From: an uncultured Bacteroidales bacterium
GTDB lineage: Bacteria; Bacteroidota; Bacteroidia; Bacteroidales; UBA932
Direction: 5' to 3'
DNA length: 50,967 nucleotides
NCBI GenBank assembly: GCA_947305645.1
Contig: CAMZEC010000009.1
Location: 1-50,967, forward strand
The position numbers and the translations under genes were made by a program. The notes below the pieces were generated by a model. The model had not been told where the DNA came from. It saw nothing but the letters and a program-made list of their open reading frames with translations, and did not search any database. Position 1 is the first letter of the stretch, and each line of letters starts with the position of its first letter. Shown one piece after another: positions 47,371-50,967 of this stretch.

Positions 47371-47700
47371 ATGGAAAGCAATGCCGACAACGTGCGCTCA
47401 CAAATGCGCAAAGGCGTCCTGGAATATTGCATACTATGCATCCTGGACAAACATGAGGCATACGCCTCCAACATCATCGACGAGCTGAAAGGCGCCGACA
47501 TGATAGTGGTAGAGGGTACCCTCTATCCCCTCCTCATTCGCCAGAAAAATCAGGGCCTGCTCTCTTACAGGTGGGAAGAATCCACCCAGGGGCCACCCAG
47601 AAAGTACTACTGCATTACGGAAAAGGGCAGAGCCCAACTCGCGGACATGGATGCCGCATGGCAGGAAATGGTAAAGGCAATTGAAACTTTGAAGAAATGA
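47371..47700 (+). CDS. PadR-family transcriptional regulator
   Basis: The 109-residue protein has the PadR winged-helix pattern: MRKGVLEYCILCILDKHEAYASNIIDELKG, IVVEGTLYPLLIRQKNQGLLSYRW and GPPRKYYCITEKGRAQLADM. Such regulators repress nearby genes and let go on a ligand or stress signal. It lies between two PspC genes and overlaps the second by 4 bases (ATGA), so it probably controls this unit, and perhaps the ABC exporter behind it. Confidence 0.93.
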   Translation: MESNADNVRSQMRKGVLEYCILCILDKHEAYASNIIDELKGADMIVVEGTLYPLLIRQKNQGLLSYRWEESTQGPPRKYYCITEKGRAQLADMDAAWQEMVKAIETLKK

Positions 47701-48710
47701 AACAGATAGAAAAAGTAAGCATAGGAGGATACGTTTTCACACTTGAGACGGAGGCGGCACAGGAAACCGACCGCTATCTTAAGGAGATGGCGGAGTATTA
47801 CTCCAACCCGGAAATCACCGACGGCATAGAAGAGCGTATGGCGGAGCTCCTCCGCGAACGCGTCAACGAAGGCGGCGTCGTGAGCAAGGCTACGATACTC
47901 AGTATCATAGAAATACTCGGCCGCCCGGAGCGCATTGCCCAGGACGAACCCGACGTCGCCGCGCCCGACAAGCCCGCCAAAAAACTTTACCGCGACATGG
48001 AGAATGCCAAGGTGGCAGGTGTCTGCAGCGGACTCGGAACCTATTTCAAGTTCGATCCCGTCATCCTGAGGGTAGCATTCATCGTGCTTTCGCTGCTCGG
48101 TATGTTCGGATTGGGCGACAAGCATGCATTCGCATGGATAGGCAGCCTGACCTTCCCGATATTCTATTGCATACTGTGGATATGTATCCCCGCCGCCCGC
48201 ACCGCCCGCCAGCGCTGGGAGCTCAGGGGCGACGACGGCAGTGCCGAAAGCATTCGCCGTTCGGTCGAGAGCGGGGCATCCGACTTCGGCAACGCCGTGC
48301 GTCAGGTAGGCAACTCTCCCGCCTGGGGCACCATAGGACGCATTATCGAAGTTTGCGTCGGCCTCGTTTTGCTGGTGGTTTCCGTATCCGGACTCTTCGC
48401 GGGAGGACTTGCCCTGTTCGGCTGGGAGTGGCTCGGATTCACAGACATGGTCAAGGACGTCCTGAACGACGTGACCACTCAGTATCCGGAAGCGATAGGT
48501 ATCCTGTCCACACCATGGGTAGGAATGCTTGCGATAGCTATTTATGCCCTGCCTTTCATCGGCATGCTTTACGGCAGTATCATGCTGTTGTTCCGGATCA
48601 AGTCTCCGAGCTGGCACCCCGGGCTCGTAATCTTCGTGCTCTGGCTCATTGCAGTTATCGCATTCTGCATCCTTGTCGCGGCGACGGCAGTATCTACAGA
48701 CATGGTTTAG
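47697..48710 (+). CDS. PspC-domain membrane protein, larger copy
   Basis: The 337-residue protein has the same HAAS-like N-terminus (GGYVFTLETEAAQETDRYLKE), a PspC domain (KLYRDMENAKVAGVCSGLGTYFKFDPVILRVA) and further C-terminal membrane segments (LVLLVVSVSGLFAGGLALFG, IAIYALPFIGMLYGSIMLLF, LVIFVLWLIAVIAFCILVAA). The first copy ends after the PspC domain; this one adds about 150 residues of membrane domain. It probably senses the envelope state together with the PadR regulator. The ABC ATPase gene follows after 37 bases. Confidence 0.88.
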   Translation: MKQIEKVSIGGYVFTLETEAAQETDRYLKEMAEYYSNPEITDGIEERMAELLRERVNEGGVVSKATILSIIEILGRPERIAQDEPDVAAPDKPAKKLYRDMENAKVAGVCSGLGTYFKFDPVILRVAFIVLSLLGMFGLGDKHAFAWIGSLTFPIFYCILWICIPAARTARQRWELRGDDGSAESIRRSVESGASDFGNAVRQVGNSPAWGTIGRIIEVCVGLVLLVVSVSGLFAGGLALFGWEWLGFTDMVKDVLNDVTTQYPEAIGILSTPWVGMLAIAIYALPFIGMLYGSIMLLFRIKSPSWHPGLVIFVLWLIAVIAFCILVAATAVSTDMV

Positions 48711-48747
48711 GCCAATTGTGGAATAATAGTTGTGGTATAGTACAGCC

Positions 48748-49470
48748 ATGCTAATAGAATTAAAAGACGTCAACAAGACCTACAACAACGGGCAGCCCCT
48801 GCACGTGCTGAAAGGCATTAACCTGGGCATAGACAGCGGCGAGTTCGTTTCTATAATGGGTGCATCCGGATCCGGTAAATCAACCCTGCTTAATATTCTG
48901 GGTATACTGGACAATTACGATACCGGCGAGTATTACATAGACGGCCGTCTGATCAAGAATCTGACGGAGAAGCAGGCGGCAGATTACCGGAACCGGATGA
49001 TAGGTTTTATATTCCAATCCTTTAACTTGATAAGCTTCAAAACTGCGGTAGAGAACGTGGAGCTCCCCCTGTTCTATCAGGGGGTCAGCCGCCACAAGCG
49101 CCACGAAATGGCAATGCAGTTCCTGGACCGCCTGGGGCTCGCCGACTGGGCCGGACACTATCCCAACGAGATGTCCGGCGGACAGAAGCAGCGCGTAGCG
49201 ATCGCACGCGCCCTTATTACCCAGCCAAAGATTATCCTGGCCGACGAGCCTACCGGCGCCCTCGACTCCAAGACCTCGGAGGAGGTTATGCAGCTGCTGG
49301 GGCAACTCAACAAGGAAGACGGAGTAACCATCATAGTGGTCACGCACGAGAGCGGAGTGGCCAACTGCACGGACAAGATCGTCCATATCAAAGACGGAAT
49401 CATCGGCAAGATAGAAGACAACCGTGAGCACCGTGCATCCGTGTTTGGAATTAATTCAACAATGAAATGA
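48748..49470 (+). CDS. MacB/LolD-type ABC transporter ATP-binding protein
   Basis: The 240-residue protein starts at [15 protein letters not shown]. It has [15 protein letters not shown] (Walker A), FIFQSFNLI (Q-loop), [16 protein letters not shown] (signature), [15 protein letters not shown] (Walker B and D-loop) and IIVVTHESG (H-loop). The sequence after the signature and the pairing with FtsX-like permeases put it in the MacB/LolD group that moves lipoproteins, peptides or drugs across the envelope. It lies 105 bases before the first permease. Confidence 0.94.
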   Translation: MLIELKDVNKTYNNGQPLHVLKGINLGIDSGEFVSIMGASGSGKSTLLNILGILDNYDTGEYYIDGRLIKNLTEKQAADYRNRMIGFIFQSFNLISFKTAVENVELPLFYQGVSRHKRHEMAMQFLDRLGLADWAGHYPNEMSGGQKQRVAIARALITQPKIILADEPTGALDSKTSEEVMQLLGQLNKEDGVTIIVVTHESGVANCTDKIVHIKDGIIGKIEDNREHRASVFGINSTMK

Positions 49471-49511
49471 TGGACGGACGCTTCTTAGAGCCACTTTGTG
49501 GCGATAGTAAG

Positions 49512-49532
49512 TCCCTTCCCCGAGGGAAGGGA
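49512..49532. repeat. Short palindrome in the ABC transporter gap
   Basis: TCCCTTCCC-CGA-GGGAAGGGA has 9-bp perfect arms and a 3-base loop, followed by TTTAGGGATGGGG. No T-run follows, so it is not a standard terminator. It may attenuate transcription or cut the message between the ATPase and permease genes, or be one copy of a dispersed element. Confidence 0.6.
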
Positions 49533-49575
49533 TTTAGGGATGGGGTAACGTGTAGCACTTATAGCATGTAGTGCT

Positions 49576-50841
49576 ATGAAAGACCTCTTTACTGAGATTT
49601 GGGAAAGCGTGCGCCGCAACAAGCTGCGCACCTGCCTTACCGGCTTCGCCGTCAGCTGGGGTATCTTCATGCTCATCGTGCTGCTGGGCGCCGGCAACGG
49701 TCTCATGAACTCCTTCATGCAGGGCGGCGGAGGCTTTGCCACCAACTCCGTGAGCGTGGGCGGCGGCTGGACGTCCAAACCCTACGACGGACTCAAGGCC
49801 GGCCGCAGGATACGCCTGGACGATACCGACGTAGCCCTGACGGGCAGCGACGTCTTCGCCGACCACGTGGACAAGGTGTCAGCCACCGTTGGCACCAACG
49901 CCACCGTCAGCTATGGCAGGAAGTACTTCTCAGGCTACATCGACGGCCAGTATCCGTCGGCACAGGAAATGTCCAAGGTGGAGATTCGATACGGCCGCTT
50001 CCTGAACGACAAGGACATACGCGACAGCCGCAAGGTGGTCGTTATGCCCGAGAGTACGGCGGAGAAGCTGCTGGACAGCGGCCAGGGGGTGGAATCGCTC
50101 CTGGGCAAGTACGTCAAGGTGGGCTCGCTGGCCTTCCAGGTAGTGGGAATCAGCAAGTCTGACCGCATGCGCAACGACAACAACCTGTATGCCCCTTTCA
50201 CCACCGTGAAGACGGTGTACGGCAAGGGCCAGGAGGTCGGAAGCATATCCTTCACCACCAAGGGCCTGGATACGGAAGCCGCAAACGAGGAGTTCGAGAA
50301 ACAGTACAAGGCCGCCCTTAACCTGCACCACCGTGCTGCTCCGGATGATGAAAGAGCCGTATGGGTATGGAACCGTGCACACCAGAACGTCCAGATGAGC
50401 CAGGGCCGCAAGATACTCAGCACGGCCCTTTGGATAATCGGCCTGTTCACCTTGCTCGGAGGAATCGTGGGCGTGAGCAACATCATGCTCATCACCGTGA
50501 AGGAGCGCACCCACGAATTCGGAATACGCAAGGCCATCGGAGCCAGCCCGTGGGACATTACCAAGCTCATAATCTCCGAGAGTATAAGCATAACGGCTTT
50601 CTTCGGCTACATAGGCATGTTCCTTGGAATGCTGACTTGCATGCTGCTGGACAAGACGCTGGGGCAGAGCACCATGAGCGTGATGGACGAGCAGGTAGCC
50701 ATGCTGGTGAATCCCGGAGTGGGACTGGACGTAGCCGTCGAGGCCACCCTTGTATTGATTATTGCCGGCACGCTGGCGGGATTCTTCCCTGCCCGTAAAG
50801 CCGCAAGCGTTAGACCAATTGAAGCACTTAGAGCGGAATGA
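49576..50841 (+). CDS. MacB/FtsX-type ABC transporter permease
   Basis: The 421-residue protein has an N-terminal membrane segment (LTGFAVSWGIFMLIVLLGAG), a large periplasmic MacB-like domain (about 45-290) and three further membrane segments near the end (WIIGLFTLLGGIVGVSNIMLI, SITAFFGYIGMFLGMLTCML, VEATLVLIIAGTLAGFFPA) with the FtsX signature region VKERTHEFGIRKAIGASPWD. It would form a dimer or heterodimer with the next permease and work with the ATPase upstream. The next gene overlaps its stop by 4 bases. Confidence 0.94.
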   Translation: MKDLFTEIWESVRRNKLRTCLTGFAVSWGIFMLIVLLGAGNGLMNSFMQGGGGFATNSVSVGGGWTSKPYDGLKAGRRIRLDDTDVALTGSDVFADHVDKVSATVGTNATVSYGRKYFSGYIDGQYPSAQEMSKVEIRYGRFLNDKDIRDSRKVVVMPESTAEKLLDSGQGVESLLGKYVKVGSLAFQVVGISKSDRMRNDNNLYAPFTTVKTVYGKGQEVGSISFTTKGLDTEAANEEFEKQYKAALNLHHRAAPDDERAVWVWNRAHQNVQMSQGRKILSTALWIIGLFTLLGGIVGVSNIMLITVKERTHEFGIRKAIGASPWDITKLIISESISITAFFGYIGMFLGMLTCMLLDKTLGQSTMSVMDEQVAMLVNPGVGLDVAVEATLVLIIAGTLAGFFPARKAASVRPIEALRAE

Positions 50842-50967
50842 GATTCGATGTTGATACATATCGCGAGATAGCCGATTCGCTCGTGCGCAACAAAAGCAGA
50901 AGCCTGCTGACGGGCTTCGGAGTGTTCTGGGGCATCTTTATGCTGCTCTTCCTGCTGGGAGGCGGCC
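50838..50967 (+). CDS. MacB/FtsX-type ABC transporter permease, 5' part only
   Basis: The frame starts at ATG 50838 (ATGA overlap with the preceding stop) and runs off the window after 43 codons. The visible part (YREIADSLVRNKSRSLLTGF, then GVFWGIFMLLFLLGGG) is the N-terminal amphipathic and first membrane segment of the same permease type as the gene before. Two permease genes in tandem suggest a heterodimeric transporter. Confidence 0.9.
   Translation, partial: MRFDVDTYREIADSLVRNKSRSLLTGFGVFWGIFMLLFLLGGG

Noticed and set aside
1..50967. tRNA, rRNA or riboswitch genes
   Set aside because: No cloverleaf, rRNA-like segment or known riboswitch core was recognised in any of the gaps; the gaps are too short or hold repeats and promoters.

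Overview
The window comes from a Bacteroidota genome, most likely a fairly GC-rich member of the Bacteroidales (Alistipes-like or an uncultured relative; the species cannot be fixed by reading). The evidence is two SusC/SusD pairs, many SPII lipoproteins with BACON, fimbrillin-like or FISUMP domains, a XylR-type AraC regulator, and repeated TAnnTTTG -7 boxes with few Shine-Dalgarno sites.

Region 1 (1-5021) is a pectin-type locus. A GH28 polygalacturonase and a CE12-CE8 two-domain esterase (cut by the window edge) run leftward. A LacI-family regulator and a CE15-like esterase run rightward. Two CCGTGCACGG-like palindromes 30 bp apart lie between the divergent promoters, each in the -33 region of one of them. 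Region 2 (5029-10916) holds surface lipoproteins: a small plug-like lipoprotein, a fimbrillin-like/FISUMP/beta-propeller protein, a second FISUMP protein and the 42-residue peptide that precedes it.

Region 3 (11072-40100, all leftward) is a large polysaccharide utilisation locus for an N-acetylglucosamine polymer or glycan. In order of transcription it holds: XylR-like regulator, ROK sugar kinase, a fusion of a GH2 exo-glucosaminidase-like enzyme to an alkaline phosphatase, GH20 hexosaminidase, GH18, SusC, SusD, a short SusC, a second SusD, two BACON lipoproteins, a FISUMP lipoprotein and two GH18 enzymes. A terminator follows, and then one more GH18 unit. Surface GH18 enzymes would cut the polymer, SusCD would bind and import the products, GH20 and the GH2-like enzyme would trim them, and the ROK kinase would phosphorylate the sugar. 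Chitin or partly deacetylated chitin is the simplest substrate; host or fungal glycans are possible.

Region 4 (40184-46467) is mostly housekeeping: a YhhN-family membrane protein, a small membrane protein, mutL, a rhomboid protease, a Sua5/YrdC protein, a YfcE-like phosphoesterase, a Cys-rich mini-lipoprotein, and a FucI-like protein carrying an apparent in-frame palindromic insertion. Region 5 (46797-50967) has PspC, PadR, PspC, then an ABC ATPase and two MacB/FtsX-type permeases, the second cut by the window end.

The most interesting items are: (a) a bipartite element with identical geometry upstream of three promoters (regulator gene, 8.2 kb lipoprotein, 10.9 kb peptide/lipoprotein unit), which suggests a regulon tied to the PUL; (b) the exo-glucosaminidase/alkaline phosphatase fusion with all metal ligands present; (c) one N-terminal fimbrillin-like module joined to GH18 in two proteins and to FISUMP in three; (d) the 121-bp palindrome-bounded insertion inside the FucI-like gene.
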